Below are positions 1 through 8,613 of a stretch of 64,000 nt of DNA, piece by piece. The DNA comes from Elusimicrobia bacterium GWA2_62_23 (lineage in GTDB: Bacteria > Elusimicrobiota > Elusimicrobia > Elusimicrobiales > UBA9959). Each line of letters opens with the position of its first letter. The first letter of the stretch is position 1. A model generated the notes under the pieces. It was not told the origin of the DNA. It saw nothing but the letters and a program-made list of their open reading frames with translations, and did no database searches. The DNA lies in assembly GCA_001799635.1 (NCBI GenBank), contig MGTV01000021.1, positions 33,694 through 97,693 on the forward strand. The letters run 5' to 3'. The translations under genes were made by a program, and so were the position numbers.

Positions 1-669
1 ATGGCGAAGATAGGCAGCGTGGGCACCGGCCTGGGCGCGGCGGTGCGCGACAGGGTGGACCGCAAAAAGCTCATGTTCGCCAAGGACCATCCCCGCCTGA
101 AAAAATACGTGAAGGACGTGCCGGAGCTGCTCAACAAGGCGCTCGCGAGGGGCGAGCGCATGCTGCTGGAGGGCACCCAGGGCATGAAACTGTCCAACCT
201 GCACGGGGAATACCCTTACGTCACCTCGCGCGACACCACCGCCTCCACGTTCATGGGCGAGGCGGGCCTGGGGCCTAAATACGCCGGGGAGATCTACGCC
301 GTGTTCAAACCTTACGTCACCCGCGTGGGGCCCGGTTTCGTCGCGAAGGAAATGAAGGATAAGGCGAAGCTGAACAAGTACCACACCGCGGGCCGCGAGG
401 TGGGCAGCGTCAGCGGGCGCCTGCGCCGGGTGGGGGAATTCGAGATGGACGTGGCCCTGCAGACCGTGCGGATAAATTCGGCCACCCGCCTCGCCGTCAC
501 GCACATCGACATGCTGGAGGGGGCGGACCTCTCCCGGGGCGTAAAAAGCTTTACCGGGGAAGCGGCCAGGTTCATGCGCACCCTGGACAAGGTCTGCGCG
601 GCCTACCCGCGGCCCAAGGTGGCGCTGGTCTCCTACGGCCCCGGCCTGTTCGACGTGTTGGAAGTTTAA
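1..669 (+). CDS. purA: Adenylosuccinate synthetase, C-terminal part (cut by window edge)
   Basis: PurA joins IMP and aspartate using GTP, the first committed step of AMP synthesis. The frame is open from the first base, so the N-terminal GTP-binding part lies outside the window and the ATG at 1 need not be the real start. Family signatures are visible: LLEGTQGMKLS followed by YPYVTSRDTTAS, then GLGPKY, TRVGPGF, GREVGSVSGRLRR and VTHIDMLEG. The SRDTTAS version and the compact C-terminus look like the short PurA type found in archaea and some bacteria rather than the E. coli form; this is a judgement from motif spelling. It ends 67 bases before tRNA-Phe, with no hairpin terminator between them. 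Confidence 0.88.
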   Translation: MAKIGSVGTGLGAAVRDRVDRKKLMFAKDHPRLKKYVKDVPELLNKALARGERMLLEGTQGMKLSNLHGEYPYVTSRDTTASTFMGEAGLGPKYAGEIYAVFKPYVTRVGPGFVAKEMKDKAKLNKYHTAGREVGSVSGRLRRVGEFEMDVALQTVRINSATRLAVTHIDMLEGADLSRGVKSFTGEAARFMRTLDKVCAAYPRPKVALVSYGPGLFDVLEV

Positions 670-682
670 CCCCGGCACCCCG

Positions 683-711
683 TTAACAGGTTTTTTAAAA
701 AATGCTATTAT
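683..711 (+). promoter_or_regulatory. Promoter of tRNA-Phe
   Basis: TTAACA (683-688) and TATTAT (706-711) are separated by 17 bases. A start about seven bases downstream would put a short leader before the tRNA at 737. Sequence match only. Confidence 0.6.
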
Positions 712-736
712 TGAAGGGCAGTATTTACCACATTTT

Positions 737-808
737 GCCGCGGTAGCTCAGTGGTAGAGCACTGGTCTGAAAAACCAGGTGTCGTTGGTTCGATCCCAAC
801 CCGCGGCA
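737..808 (+). tRNA. tRNA-Phe (GAA)
   Basis: The cloverleaf folds fully. Acceptor GCCGCGG pairs with CCGCGGC, the D arm is GCTC/GAGC, the anticodon stem CTGGT/ACCAG encloses loop CTGAAAA (anticodon GAA), and the T arm is GTTGG/CCAAC with loop TTCGATC. The discriminator is A and CCA is not encoded. Confidence 0.97.
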
Positions 809-832
809 AATTTTTTATCTCCCGGTGACATT

Positions 833-1204
833 ATGCAGATGAAAAACAAGATTTTGATCGCCGACGACGACGCCGAAATGCTCGAGACCCTGAGCTCCAT
901 GCTCGAGGGCGAGGGCTATACCGTGGTGCGCGCCGAGAACGGCGAAGAGGCCGTGGAACTGGCCCGCAAGGAACTCCCGGCCCTCGTGATGCTGGACATC
1001 CACATGCCCAAGATGGACGGGCTCAAAGCCTGCAAGGCCATAAAGACCGACAAGGTCACCAAGGGCGTGCCGGTGCTGATGCTGACCGTGGAAGGCAGCA
1101 TCAACGAGATCCAGCAGGCCATCAGCTACGGCGCCAAGACCTATATCACCAAGCCTTCCAGCAAGGCCGAGATCCTCAAAGTCGTAAAAAGCATCCTTTA
1201 TTGA
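833..1204 (+). CDS. Single-domain response regulator (CheY-like)
   Basis: A 123-residue protein made only of a receiver domain. The acidic cluster DDD (residues 11-13), phospho-acceptor Asp55 in MLDIHMPKMDG, Thr85 and Lys107 in YITKPSS are all present, so it should be phosphorylatable. There is no output domain, so it probably works by protein-protein contact or phosphorelay. An open frame extends upstream into the tRNA; the start was placed at 833 because the receiver fold begins directly after it, and the ATG at 839 is an equal alternative. No kinase is adjacent, so its partner is unknown. Confidence 0.9.
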   Translation: MQMKNKILIADDDAEMLETLSSMLEGEGYTVVRAENGEEAVELARKELPALVMLDIHMPKMDGLKACKAIKTDKVTKGVPVLMLTVEGSINEIQQAISYGAKTYITKPSSKAEILKVVKSILY

Positions 1205-1221
1205 GCCCGGATAAAAAGAAA

Positions 1222-1259
1222 GGGGCGCGGCCTTTAAAAGCCGCGCCCCTTCTCTTTTT
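1222..1259. terminator. Bidirectional terminator between convergent genes
   Basis: Stem GGGGCGCGGC / GCCGCGCCCC with loop CTTTAAAA, preceded by an A-rich run and followed by TCTCTTTTT. It can serve both the response regulator and the minus-strand methyltransferase. Confidence 0.85.
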
Positions 1260-1267
1260 CCGGCCCT

Positions 1268-2452
1268 CTAGACTACACGCAGCAGCGCGAAGTGCAGGTA
1301 CTCCGTTTCCGGCATGCTGACCAGGATGGGATGGTCCTTGGCCTGGCCGCGCAGTTCCGCGAGCACGGCCTTGCGGCCGGCCCTGGCGGCGGCGCCGGCC
1401 AGGGTTTCCACGAAGATGCCCCTGGAGATATGGTGCGAGCAGGTGGAGACCGCCAGGTAGCCGCCCGACGGCAGGGCCTTGAAAGCCGAGCCGGCCATGC
1501 GGCCCAGCATTTTCAGGGCCTGGGGCAGGTTCTTCTTGTTCCTGACGATGTTCGGCGGGTCCAGGAGGATGAAGTCCGGCTTCTCCGGCAGCTGGTTGGC
1601 GTCCATGGCCTCCAGCACCCTTTCCGCTTTTTCTTTCCTGAAAACCACCTTGTCGGCCAGGCCGTTGAGCACGGCGTTCTTCTCCGCCGCCTCTATGGCC
1701 TTCTCCGAAGAATCAACGCCCCAGACGCGCTCGGCCCCGGCCTTCGCCGCGGTCAGGGCGAAAGCGCCGAGGTAGGTGTGCAGGTCCATGACCTTGCGGC
1801 CTTTGAAGAAAGGCGCCAGCGCCAGGCGGTTCTCCCGCTGGTCGAAATACCAGCCGGTCTTCTGCGCCCCGGCCAGGGGGATGGAGTATTTGAGGCCGTT
1901 CTCCTCGATCTGGACCTCTTCGGGCATTACGCCGAAAGCGGTCTCCTCGTAGGAGCGCAGGCCCTCCAGCTCGCGGAACTGGTGGGTGTTCTTGTAGAAG
2001 ATGCCCTTGGGGCGCAGCAGGTCGGTCAGGGCCGCCGTCACCTCGTCCTTCAGGAGTTCCATGCCGGCCGAGAGGATCTCGGCCACCACGGCGTCGCCGT
2101 AGCGGTCCACCACCAGGCCGGGCAGGCCGTCGGATTCGCCGAAGCAGATCCTGCCGTAGCGGTCCATGCCTAGTTCTTCGCGGTAGCGCAGGGCCGCGGC
2201 CAGGCGTTCGCGTACGAAATCAGCGGGCAGCGCCAGCGTGTCCTGCACCAGCAGGCGCATGGAGATGAGGCTTTTGGGGTTGAAGAAACCGGCTCCGGCC
2301 GGTTTGCCGTCGGGGAAGACCAGGGAGGAAAGAGTTCCCGGGGGGACGGAGGTGTCTACGGTCTCCAGCTCGTTGGAGAAGACCCAGAGACGGCCGGCGG
2401 CGCGGCGCCTCGCGGCTTCGCGCTTCAGTTTCAGGACAGGTGTTTTATTCAT
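1268..2452 (-). CDS. Class I SAM-dependent rRNA methyltransferase (RlmI family)
   Basis: A protein of 394 residues. An N-terminal PUA-like part is followed by the family signature YFDQRENR, the SAM-binding loop DLHTYLGAFALTAAKAGA and the active-site region LLDPPNIVRNKK. STCSHHI near the C-terminus supplies the Cys expected in m5C methyltransferases of the RlmI type. RlmI methylates a cytosine in 23S rRNA; the exact target here is inferred. The TTG at 2455 was passed over for the ATG at 2452, which overlaps the end of the upstream SAM-hydrolase-family gene by 8 bases. It is the last gene of a tightly packed minus-strand run. A paralogue lies at 51666-52850. Confidence 0.87.
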   Translation of the reverse strand: MNKTPVLKLKREAARRRAAGRLWVFSNELETVDTSVPPGTLSSLVFPDGKPAGAGFFNPKSLISMRLLVQDTLALPADFVRERLAAALRYREELGMDRYGRICFGESDGLPGLVVDRYGDAVVAEILSAGMELLKDEVTAALTDLLRPKGIFYKNTHQFRELEGLRSYEETAFGVMPEEVQIEENGLKYSIPLAGAQKTGWYFDQRENRLALAPFFKGRKVMDLHTYLGAFALTAAKAGAERVWGVDSSEKAIEAAEKNAVLNGLADKVVFRKEKAERVLEAMDANQLPEKPDFILLDPPNIVRNKKNLPQALKMLGRMAGSAFKALPSGGYLAVSTCSHHISRGIFVETLAGAAARAGRKAVLAELRGQAKDHPILVSMPETEYLHFALLRVV

Positions 2453-3230
2453 CAAGCGAGACGATGGCTTCCACGGGGGAGCCGATCTTTACGTCGAAGG
2501 TGCGGGCGAAGCTGCCGTTGCGCACGGAAAATTCGAGGAAGCCGAAGGACCCTATCACGGCCAGGGCTTCGCCCTCGGGCACGGAGGCGTAGGTGAGCTT
2601 GAGGCCCTTGAGCATGCGGTCCGCCACGTTGAAGACCGACTTGGCGGTCAGGAAATTGCGGTTGATGTTGGTCACCACGTTGCCGAAATGGTCTATGGCT
2701 ATCACTTGGCCCGTTATGCGGTTGCCGGCCTTTTCGGGGTGGGGGAAGGGGAAGCGGCGGTACTCGTTAAAGATGGGGCCTATTTTCTTTTCGGGCAGGC
2801 CCTTGGCTATGGCCGCCGCCACCGGCGACATGATGTCGCGGCCGTGGAAGGTGGCGCTGATGGTCTCGCTGAAAAGCGAGGAGTTGCTGATGAAGCGGGC
2901 TTCCTTGATCTTTTCTTTCTGCTCCACCCAGCTGATGAGGCCGTTGTCGGGGGCGATGAACTGGTAGTTCTCGGTCTTCGCCCAAACGATGCCGCGCCCG
3001 GTCCCCACCGTCGGATCCACCACGGCCAGGAAGAGCGTGTGTTTGGGCATGTACGGCATGGCGGCCATCAGGTAGAACGCCGCCGTCTGGATGTCCTGCG
3101 GGGGGATCTGGTGGGTGATGTCGATGATGGAGAGCCCTGGCGCCCTGGAGAGGAGCACGCCTTTCATCGCGCCTACGAAGGGATCGTAGGTGCCGAAGTC
3201 GGAGAGCAGGGCGATGCACTTTGTTTTCAT
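2445..3230 (-). CDS. SAM hydrolase / SAM hydroxide adenosyltransferase family (DUF62)
   Basis: A 261-residue protein with the hallmarks of the DUF62 (PF01887) family: LLSDFGTYDPFVGAMKG at the N-terminus, IDITHQIPPQDI, VVDPTVGTGR and APDNGLISW. Characterised members split S-adenosylmethionine into adenosine and methionine using hydroxide; relatives in actinomycetes are halogenases. The usual DPGVGT motif reads DPTVGT here. The gene sits between pyrE and an rRNA methyltransferase and overlaps the latter, so the three are probably co-transcribed. Whether it tunes the SAM pool for that methyltransferase is only a thought. Confidence 0.88.
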   Translation of the reverse strand: MKTKCIALLSDFGTYDPFVGAMKGVLLSRAPGLSIIDITHQIPPQDIQTAAFYLMAAMPYMPKHTLFLAVVDPTVGTGRGIVWAKTENYQFIAPDNGLISWVEQKEKIKEARFISNSSLFSETISATFHGRDIMSPVAAAIAKGLPEKKIGPIFNEYRRFPFPHPEKAGNRITGQVIAIDHFGNVVTNINRNFLTAKSVFNVADRMLKGLKLTYASVPEGEALAVIGSFGFLEFSVRNGSFARTFDVKIGSPVEAIVSLDE

Positions 3231-3273
3231 GTCGGTGGCGGTACTGTAAACGCGGCGCCCGGGCGCCGGCCGG

Positions 3274-3870
3274 TTATTCCTGGCCGTGCACGTGGTGCGC
3301 GGAGGAACCGGGGATAGTGAGGGGCAGCTTCTGCCGGCAGAGCGGGCAGTTGTCCGGGGGGAAAAGCTGGAGCGGGTAGGAAATGAGCCCGCGCACGGGG
3401 ACGTTCAGGGTCAGGTCGCCGGTGGAGCGGTCCACGATGGCCGCCACGCCTATGACCTTGGCGCCGTAGCCGCGGGCCAGATTGATGGCCTCGCCGCACA
3501 TGCGGCCGGAGTTCAGCACGTCGTCGACTACCAGTACTCTTTCGCCTTCGGAGATCTTGAAATCGCGCTTGAGCACCATCACGCCGTTGATCTTCTCGGT
3601 GAAGATGGAGCGGGCTTTCTTCACGCGGGCCACTTCCTGGCCGATGGCCATGGAGCCCACGGAGGGGGAGATCACCACGTTGATCTCCTGGGGGAACTTG
3701 GCGGCCATCTCCTTGGCCACTTTCTGGGCCAGATGCGGGTACTGCAGCACCAGGGAGGGCTGGATGTAGGTCTGGGTATGGAACCCGGAGGGGATCTGGA
3801 AATGGCCGTTGAGGATGGCGCCGTGCTCCTGCAGGAGCCCCACCACGTCGAATTTGCCGAGCTTGGACAT
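3274..3870 (-). CDS. pyrE: Orotate phosphoribosyltransferase
   Basis: PyrE joins orotate and PRPP to give OMP in de novo pyrimidine synthesis. The 198-residue length is usual. The PRPP-binding loop VLVVDDVLNSGRM is intact. The N-terminal GHFQIPSGFHTQTYIQPS and the C-terminal CPLCRQKLPLTIPGS are typical of the bacterial orotate enzymes in which a Cys-containing tail follows the catalytic domain. Its ATG shares one base with the stop of the upstream AsmA-like gene (TAATG), which implies translational coupling. Confidence 0.88.
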   Translation of the reverse strand: MSKLGKFDVVGLLQEHGAILNGHFQIPSGFHTQTYIQPSLVLQYPHLAQKVAKEMAAKFPQEINVVISPSVGSMAIGQEVARVKKARSIFTEKINGVMVLKRDFKISEGERVLVVDDVLNSGRMCGEAINLARGYGAKVIGVAAIVDRSTGDLTLNVPVRGLISYPLQLFPPDNCPLCRQKLPLTIPGSSAHHVHGQE

Positions 3871-6053
3871 TATTGCTTTCCTCCTAGGAACCGGTCTAAC
3901 TTCGCGAAATCTATGGCCGCGCCTTTCTGGGCGGCTTCCTTGATGATCCTGCCGCTTTCCTTCGGGCTGATCATCTTGAAATCCGGCTTGGCCATCTTGC
4001 CTTCTATGGTGAAGGCGAGGGCCGGCTTGCCGCTGGCGTCGGTGAGCGCCTCCGGGAGGCTGCCCATCGAATAATACTTACCTGATATTGTATAAATTTT
4101 CAGGTTCATCGTATCATCGGAAAAGTCGATATGCCCGGTGGCGTAGGCGGAGAATTCCTTGCCGTCCATGTAGAAGTTCTTTACTTCCACCCTGCCGTCG
4201 TTGAGCGTATAGTCGCCGCCGATGGCGTTGAAGGAAACGTCGTTGACCTTGTAGCCGAACTTCAGCGCCCCCATGCGGTTCATCTTGTGGATGAGGATGA
4301 GCGGCATGGAGACGATGTAATAGATGCGGTCCTTTTCCGAGGTCTTCTGCACCTGGTAGAAGGTGCCGCTGCCGGACTTGATGGACACCGTGCCGCGCAT
4401 CTTGGTGATGTCGCCGGTGAGGTTCTTGAGGGCTGCCTGGGCGTAAAAGTCGTTGGCGTCCAGGTACTCGTGGCGGAACCGGCCGGCCTTGTAGAGCAGG
4501 CGGAAGGCGGCGTAGCCGGTAGGGATGGAGTTCTTGAGGGTGCGGATCCAGGCCAGTTCGGAGTCGTAGCGCTGCTTCTTCCTCGGCTTTCCCCGCAGGG
4601 CCAGGGTCCCGAGGATGAGGTTCTTCATCTCCGAATAGACCAGGTCCTTGGAATACCCTATGAAATCCACCGTTTTGGCGGCGCTGAAAGGGTCGCGGAT
4701 GGCCGTGCGGCCGCGTACCGGCTCGCCGTTGAGCTTCGCGGAATAAGTGAGAGAGAGTTCTTCCTTGGAGATCTGGGTGCGCAGTTTGAGCCCGCCGAGC
4801 TTGTCTTTGCCTATCGCCAGGCGGCCGCCGGTGGCGGTGATGAAGCTGTTGCCGAAGTTCTCGGCCAGCAGCGCCGACAGGTCGAGGTCGGCCGCGGTCA
4901 GGGTCTTGTAGCGGCCGCCGGCCCTCATGGTGTTGATGAAAATGCGGGAGAGGACCGGCCGGCCGTTCTTCGAGGAGATCTTCAGGCGGGCCTGGACCTT
5001 GCCGGAGGGGTCGGCCAGGGGCAGTTTGGCCCCGTAGCGCTTGGCGTTGCCCAGGTTAAAAGGCGGGGCCCAGATATTGAAGGAATACCGCGGCGTGGAA
5101 ACTGAAACGTCGAAGGACCCTTCGGCCTTGATGTTCAACGGCCGCGAGACCAGGCGGACCTCGGCGGTTCTGGTGGAACTGAAGACCGTGTTGATCTCCC
5201 AGAAGGAGCGCGGGGCCGTGAAGTCCCACGGGGAGGTGAACAGGTACGCCATCTCGTTGCTGCGGAATTCCGGGGTTTCGGCCTTCAGGTCAAGTTCCGG
5301 GCGGCGGAAGTTCTTTATGGCGCCGGTGAACCGGGCCGATTTGTCGAGCAGCGTCAGGTCCGCGCGCAGGTCGCGTACTTCCGCCTTGGCCCAGTTGAAG
5401 CCGGCGAAGTTCACCAGGCCTTCGGTGTAGAAGCGGCCAGTTATAGGTTTGCGGAAAGAGTCGCTCTTGAAGAAGACGGAGGCGTAGAACGGGCTGTCGG
5501 CGTCCGGCTTGAAATCCTTGAGCGTCAGGTTGAAGTTGTCGAAGGAGTAGCCGAGCCCGGTCTTGCGGTTAACTATCGAGAGCTCCCCGTCCTTGATCTC
5601 GGCGTCGGCTATCTTGTTGAGGCGGTGCTTGCCGCCGCTGGACCGGTAGGAGGCGAAGATGTCCCCTATGTTCCAGGTGCCGTCCTCGCGCTTTATGAGC
5701 TGGATCTTGGGCGAGACCAGGATCACGCTGTCTATCTCCACCTTGCGGCGCAGCAGCGGCAGCAGCCGGTAGGTGGCGTAAATATAATCCGCGCGCAGGA
5801 AATCCACGGCTTCCGGCCCAGGTTCCGTCACCCGCAGGCCCTTTATCTTTATCTCGCCGGTGGCGGACAGCCGCGCCCACTCTATGCGCACCGGCCGCTT
5901 GAGGATCTCCTGGAACTGGTTGGTCACTACCGATTCCAGGTCGGCGGGCGTGAACATGAGGCGCGCGGTGACCATGGCGGTGGCCGCTATGCCGGCCGCC
6001 AGGATGACGGGCAGGAAGATCACCCGCGCCATTATCTGCCTGAAAAGTTTCAT
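3870..6053 (-). CDS. AsmA-like envelope protein
   Basis: A 727-residue protein with one N-terminal membrane helix (about residues 10-32) followed by a long, mostly beta-strand periplasmic part. Motifs such as RPVRIEWARLSATGEIKIKGLRV after the helix and repeated short amphipathic strands match AsmA/DUF748-type proteins, which span the periplasm and are linked to lipid transport and outer-membrane integrity. The start overlaps the end of the upstream peptidase gene by 4 bases, and the stop overlaps the pyrE start. A shorter relative lies at 15382-16596. The role in lipid transfer is from family knowledge and is not shown here. Confidence 0.75.
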   Translation of the reverse strand: MKLFRQIMARVIFLPVILAAGIAATAMVTARLMFTPADLESVVTNQFQEILKRPVRIEWARLSATGEIKIKGLRVTEPGPEAVDFLRADYIYATYRLLPLLRRKVEIDSVILVSPKIQLIKREDGTWNIGDIFASYRSSGGKHRLNKIADAEIKDGELSIVNRKTGLGYSFDNFNLTLKDFKPDADSPFYASVFFKSDSFRKPITGRFYTEGLVNFAGFNWAKAEVRDLRADLTLLDKSARFTGAIKNFRRPELDLKAETPEFRSNEMAYLFTSPWDFTAPRSFWEINTVFSSTRTAEVRLVSRPLNIKAEGSFDVSVSTPRYSFNIWAPPFNLGNAKRYGAKLPLADPSGKVQARLKISSKNGRPVLSRIFINTMRAGGRYKTLTAADLDLSALLAENFGNSFITATGGRLAIGKDKLGGLKLRTQISKEELSLTYSAKLNGEPVRGRTAIRDPFSAAKTVDFIGYSKDLVYSEMKNLILGTLALRGKPRKKQRYDSELAWIRTLKNSIPTGYAAFRLLYKAGRFRHEYLDANDFYAQAALKNLTGDITKMRGTVSIKSGSGTFYQVQKTSEKDRIYYIVSMPLILIHKMNRMGALKFGYKVNDVSFNAIGGDYTLNDGRVEVKNFYMDGKEFSAYATGHIDFSDDTMNLKIYTISGKYYSMGSLPEALTDASGKPALAFTIEGKMAKPDFKMISPKESGRIIKEAAQKGAAIDFAKLDRFLGGKQ

Positions 6054-6745
6054 GACCTGATATATATTTTAGCAGTATTAAAGGCGTAACGGCCGGCCTC
6101 GGCGAGGGCTTTGTAGGCCGCGCCCTGCGCGGCCAGTACTCGCCCCGTGTAAGCCCGGAAGCTGAGCAGTTCGGGGAACAGCAGTTTCAGGGCCACGGCC
6201 AGGCCGAGGCAGTTGAGCAGCAGCAGCAGCGGCAGGGAGAAGACGGGCCCCCCGGCCTTCTTCAGGTCGCTCTGTACCGGCCCGGAGAGCACGTCCGCGG
6301 TGTGGAGCAGGTGGAAGGCGAGGGTGAAGCCCGCCGCGGCCAGGAACCAGGGCCTGAAAGGGGCCACGTTCCAGAAGAAGGCGGCGCCCCAGTAGGCCGC
6401 GGCGGCGGCCAGGGTGTAGAACGGGATGAAATACGGCGCCAGGGAGATGAAGGCGTTGGTGGAATCCAGCAGCACGTAGCCGCTCTGCCGCTTCACGGAG
6501 ATCTTCCTTACGCGCACGCCGCTGAAGACCGCCGCCAGGGCGTGGGTGAGTTCGTGGGCGGCCACGTAGGGCCGGCGGCCGCGCCCGGTCATGTGCAGCA
6601 GCAGCCCGGCCAAGGCCCCGCCAAGGAGGGGGAAGGTCACGTCGAACTTCGCCAGGGCGGGGCCCAGGGCGGCCGCCGTGGCCCAGGCTGCCGCGAGGGC
6701 GGCCGGGGCCAGCGCTATTCCTGCCAGGGTCTTGACTGTGCGCAT
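6050..6745 (-). CDS. Membrane zinc metallopeptidase-like protein (HExxH)
   Basis: A 231-residue protein with about five or six hydrophobic segments. AAHELTHAL contains an HExxH zinc-binding motif (His64, Glu65, His68) at the edge of a membrane segment, as in intramembrane M50-like peptidases. The third ligand may be the Asp in LLHTADVLSG, by analogy only. Such proteins cut within membranes, or in some families have only a structural role. It overlaps the AsmA-like gene by 4 bases, which suggests an envelope function. The family assignment is tentative. Confidence 0.6.
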   Translation of the reverse strand: MRTVKTLAGIALAPAALAAAWATAAALGPALAKFDVTFPLLGGALAGLLLHMTGRGRRPYVAAHELTHALAAVFSGVRVRKISVKRQSGYVLLDSTNAFISLAPYFIPFYTLAAAAAYWGAAFFWNVAPFRPWFLAAAGFTLAFHLLHTADVLSGPVQSDLKKAGGPVFSLPLLLLLNCLGLAVALKLLFPELLSFRAYTGRVLAAQGAAYKALAEAGRYAFNTAKIYIRS

Positions 6746-6775
6746 GGTGGTGGGGAGCGGCGCGGGGTCAGGCCG

Positions 6776-7189
6776 CTACTGCAGCATCCAGGGCTCGGCT
6801 TTCACGCCGGCCGCCGCCAGTTCAGCTTTCCAGGCCTCGAGGGCGCCGGGCAGGCGCCGGCGGGCCTCCGCGGCCCAGGGGTTGAAAGGCAGGCGGAATT
6901 CCTCCGCGGCGGTCTTGTACCAGAGATAGGCCAGCTTGGCGGAACTCTCGGTCAGGAGGAACTGCTTTTCGGCTTCGCGCAGGGCCTCCGCCCTGGCGCC
7001 GGAGCCGGCGGGTAATTTGGCCTCTGCCCAGGACGCCTTCGCCGCGGGGTCGCCGCGCAGGAGTTCGTGCCGCCGGGCCTCGGCCAGGGCGGACCGGGAG
7101 CGCAGCGCCAGGTCGCCGGCCGCCAGCGCCAAAAAAACCAAGGCCGCGAGAGCGGCCCTGGTCAAAGCGCGTAAGGCACTTCTGCTCAT
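6776..7189 (-). CDS. Hypothetical membrane-anchored or secreted protein
   Basis: A 137-residue protein that I do not recognise. An N-terminal hydrophobic segment (about residues 8-25) looks like a signal anchor. The remainder is Ala/Glu/Arg-rich and helical, ending WKAELAAAGVKAEPWMLQ. It begins 3 bases after the response regulator stop, so the two are probably translated together. The start is ATG. Confidence 0.55.
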   Translation of the reverse strand: MSRSALRALTRAALAALVFLALAAGDLALRSRSALAEARRHELLRGDPAAKASWAEAKLPAGSGARAEALREAEKQFLLTESSAKLAYLWYKTAAEEFRLPFNPWAAEARRRLPGALEAWKAELAAAGVKAEPWMLQ

Positions 7190-7192
7190 GGC

Positions 7193-7615
7193 TCAGGCGG
7201 GCCTTTTGGCCGGCTGGGTCTTGAGGAGTTTGTGTATCAGCGCGGAAAGGATCTGCGGCTTTACCGGCTTCTCGATGAAGTCCCGGACATTGGGTTCCTG
7301 CTTGATCATGTCCGAGGTGGAGCGGTCCGTGTAGCGGCCGGTGATGATGACTATCGGGATGCTGCCGGTCTCGTCGCTCTGGAGCTCGCGCAGGATCTCG
7401 AAGCCGCCGTACTTGGGCAGCATCAGGTCCAGCAGGATCAGGTCGGGGTTGACGGAGCGCGCCTTGGCCAGCGCTTCCTCTCCGTCGGCGGCTTTTTCCG
7501 TGCGGAAGCCCTCTTTCTTGACTATGAACTCTATCAGCTCGCGGACCGACTCGTCGTCGTCCACGATCAGGACCAGCTTGTCGGCGGGCCGGCCGGTACC
7601 AAAGGAGTTTTCCAT
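7193..7615 (-). CDS. Response regulator, receiver domain only
   Basis: A 140-residue protein with the acidic cluster VDDDE, phospho-acceptor Asp63 in LLDLMLPKYGG, Thr92 and Lys116 in FIEKPVKP. A short basic, Pro-containing tail ends the protein and there is no DNA-binding domain. It lies directly downstream of the RAM-domain gene and lipoate ligase at the distal end of the glycine-cleavage cluster. Confidence 0.9.
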   Translation of the reverse strand: MENSFGTGRPADKLVLIVDDDESVRELIEFIVKKEGFRTEKAADGEEALAKARSVNPDLILLDLMLPKYGGFEILRELQSDETGSIPIVIITGRYTDRSTSDMIKQEPNVRDFIEKPVKPQILSALIHKLLKTQPAKRPA

Positions 7616-7632
7616 TTATTTCCCTCTGAAAC

Positions 7633-7863
7633 TTAAAGGTTCGTGGTGACCAGCGTTTCGGTGGTCTGCACGCCGTGGATGCCGCGCACCTCGCGCACTA
7701 TCAGGCCGCTGAGCTTGTCGATGGTGTCGGATTCGGCCACCAGGATGGCGTCCCAGCCGCCGAAGGTCATGTAGACGTCCTTCACGCCGCGGATGTTCTT
7801 TATCTGCTGCACGGCCTTCTGTTCGAGACCGGCCACCAGTTTGCAGAGTACAAAAGCCACCAT
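7633..7863 (-). CDS. Stand-alone RAM (Lrp/AsnC ligand-binding) domain protein
   Basis: A 76-residue protein matching only the C-terminal dimeric alpha/beta-barrel domain of Lrp/AsnC regulators (MVAFVLCKLVAGLEQKAV; GGWDAILVAE; GVQTTETLVT). The helix-turn-helix part is missing, so it cannot bind DNA the way Lrp does. Such domains bind amino acids or other small molecules and form dimers and larger rings. Its position in a glycine-cleavage gene cluster makes an amino-acid-sensing role attractive, but that is inference. Confidence 0.8.
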   Translation of the reverse strand: MVAFVLCKLVAGLEQKAVQQIKNIRGVKDVYMTFGGWDAILVAESDTIDKLSGLIVREVRGIHGVQTTETLVTTNL

Positions 7864-7894
7864 GATTCCCTCCGTTGCCGACGCTGAATTTCCG

Positions 7895-8596
7895 TCAGAT
7901 CCGTTCGTTCCAGTCCCGGCTGCGGTACTTGGCCGCGGCCAGTTCTTCGGTCTTGGCCAGGGCCGCGGGGGGCATTCCCGCCGCTTCCCACTCGAGGGCG
8001 AACTCGCCGCCGAGGGCCTTTATTACCGCGTTGCGGTGGACGGAGCCGTTAGTTCTCGCGTCCGGGGCCTGGAAAGACGCCTGGTAGAGCATGTAGTCGC
8101 CGAACTTGCGCAGCGCCCCGCCAAGCACTTTTTTTCCATTATACAAAATATCCATATTAACGGGTTTTGCGAAGCAGTTCATCACCGGGTCGTTCACCGC
8201 GTAGTCCTTGGTCTTCTCGTTGAGCAGGTCGAAACTTATGCCCAGGCGGGCGTATTCGGCGTTGATGGCCCGGTGGAGGCGGTCGTAGGTCTTGCCGGGC
8301 TCGAAGTAGGCGCCGGGTGAGTGGAAGATGAAGGAGAAGGTGAGGTCGCTCTCGTGGAAGACTATGCCGCCGCCGGTGGGGCGGCGGGTGACGGCGGTGA
8401 TGGCGCAGCCGGCGGCCGTTACGGCCTCGGCCACGGCCTTGCGGCGCTGCGAGTAGCCGAAGGTGATGCCGGGCTCTTTCCAGTTGTAGAAGCGCAGGAG
8501 GTGGCGGGCGGGCAGGGACTCGCAGAGCGCCTCGTCCGCGGCCATCTGGCCGTAGACGTCGAGTGGCGGTGTTTCGATTATCAGTCCTTTTTCCAT
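7895..8596 (-). CDS. Lipoate-protein ligase A family protein
   Basis: A biotin/lipoate ligase (BPL/LplA) fold protein of 233 residues with RRPTGGGIVFHESDL (the RRxxGGG loop) and the lysine motif YNGKKVLGGALRK. It probably attaches lipoate to GcvH, whose gene is in the same cluster. MNCFAKP carries a Cys near the place where LipM-type octanoyltransferases have their catalytic Cys, so octanoyl transfer is an alternative. The start was set at ATG 8596, preceded by GAGAAG; a GTG four codons upstream is possible. The space upstream holds a long inverted-repeat element. Confidence 0.8.
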   Translation of the reverse strand: MEKGLIIETPPLDVYGQMAADEALCESLPARHLLRFYNWKEPGITFGYSQRRKAVAEAVTAAGCAITAVTRRPTGGGIVFHESDLTFSFIFHSPGAYFEPGKTYDRLHRAINAEYARLGISFDLLNEKTKDYAVNDPVMNCFAKPVNMDILYNGKKVLGGALRKFGDYMLYQASFQAPDARTNGSVHRNAVIKALGGEFALEWEAAGMPPAALAKTEELAAAKYRSRDWNERI

Positions 8597-8613
8597 TGTT
8601 CTTCTCACACAAC

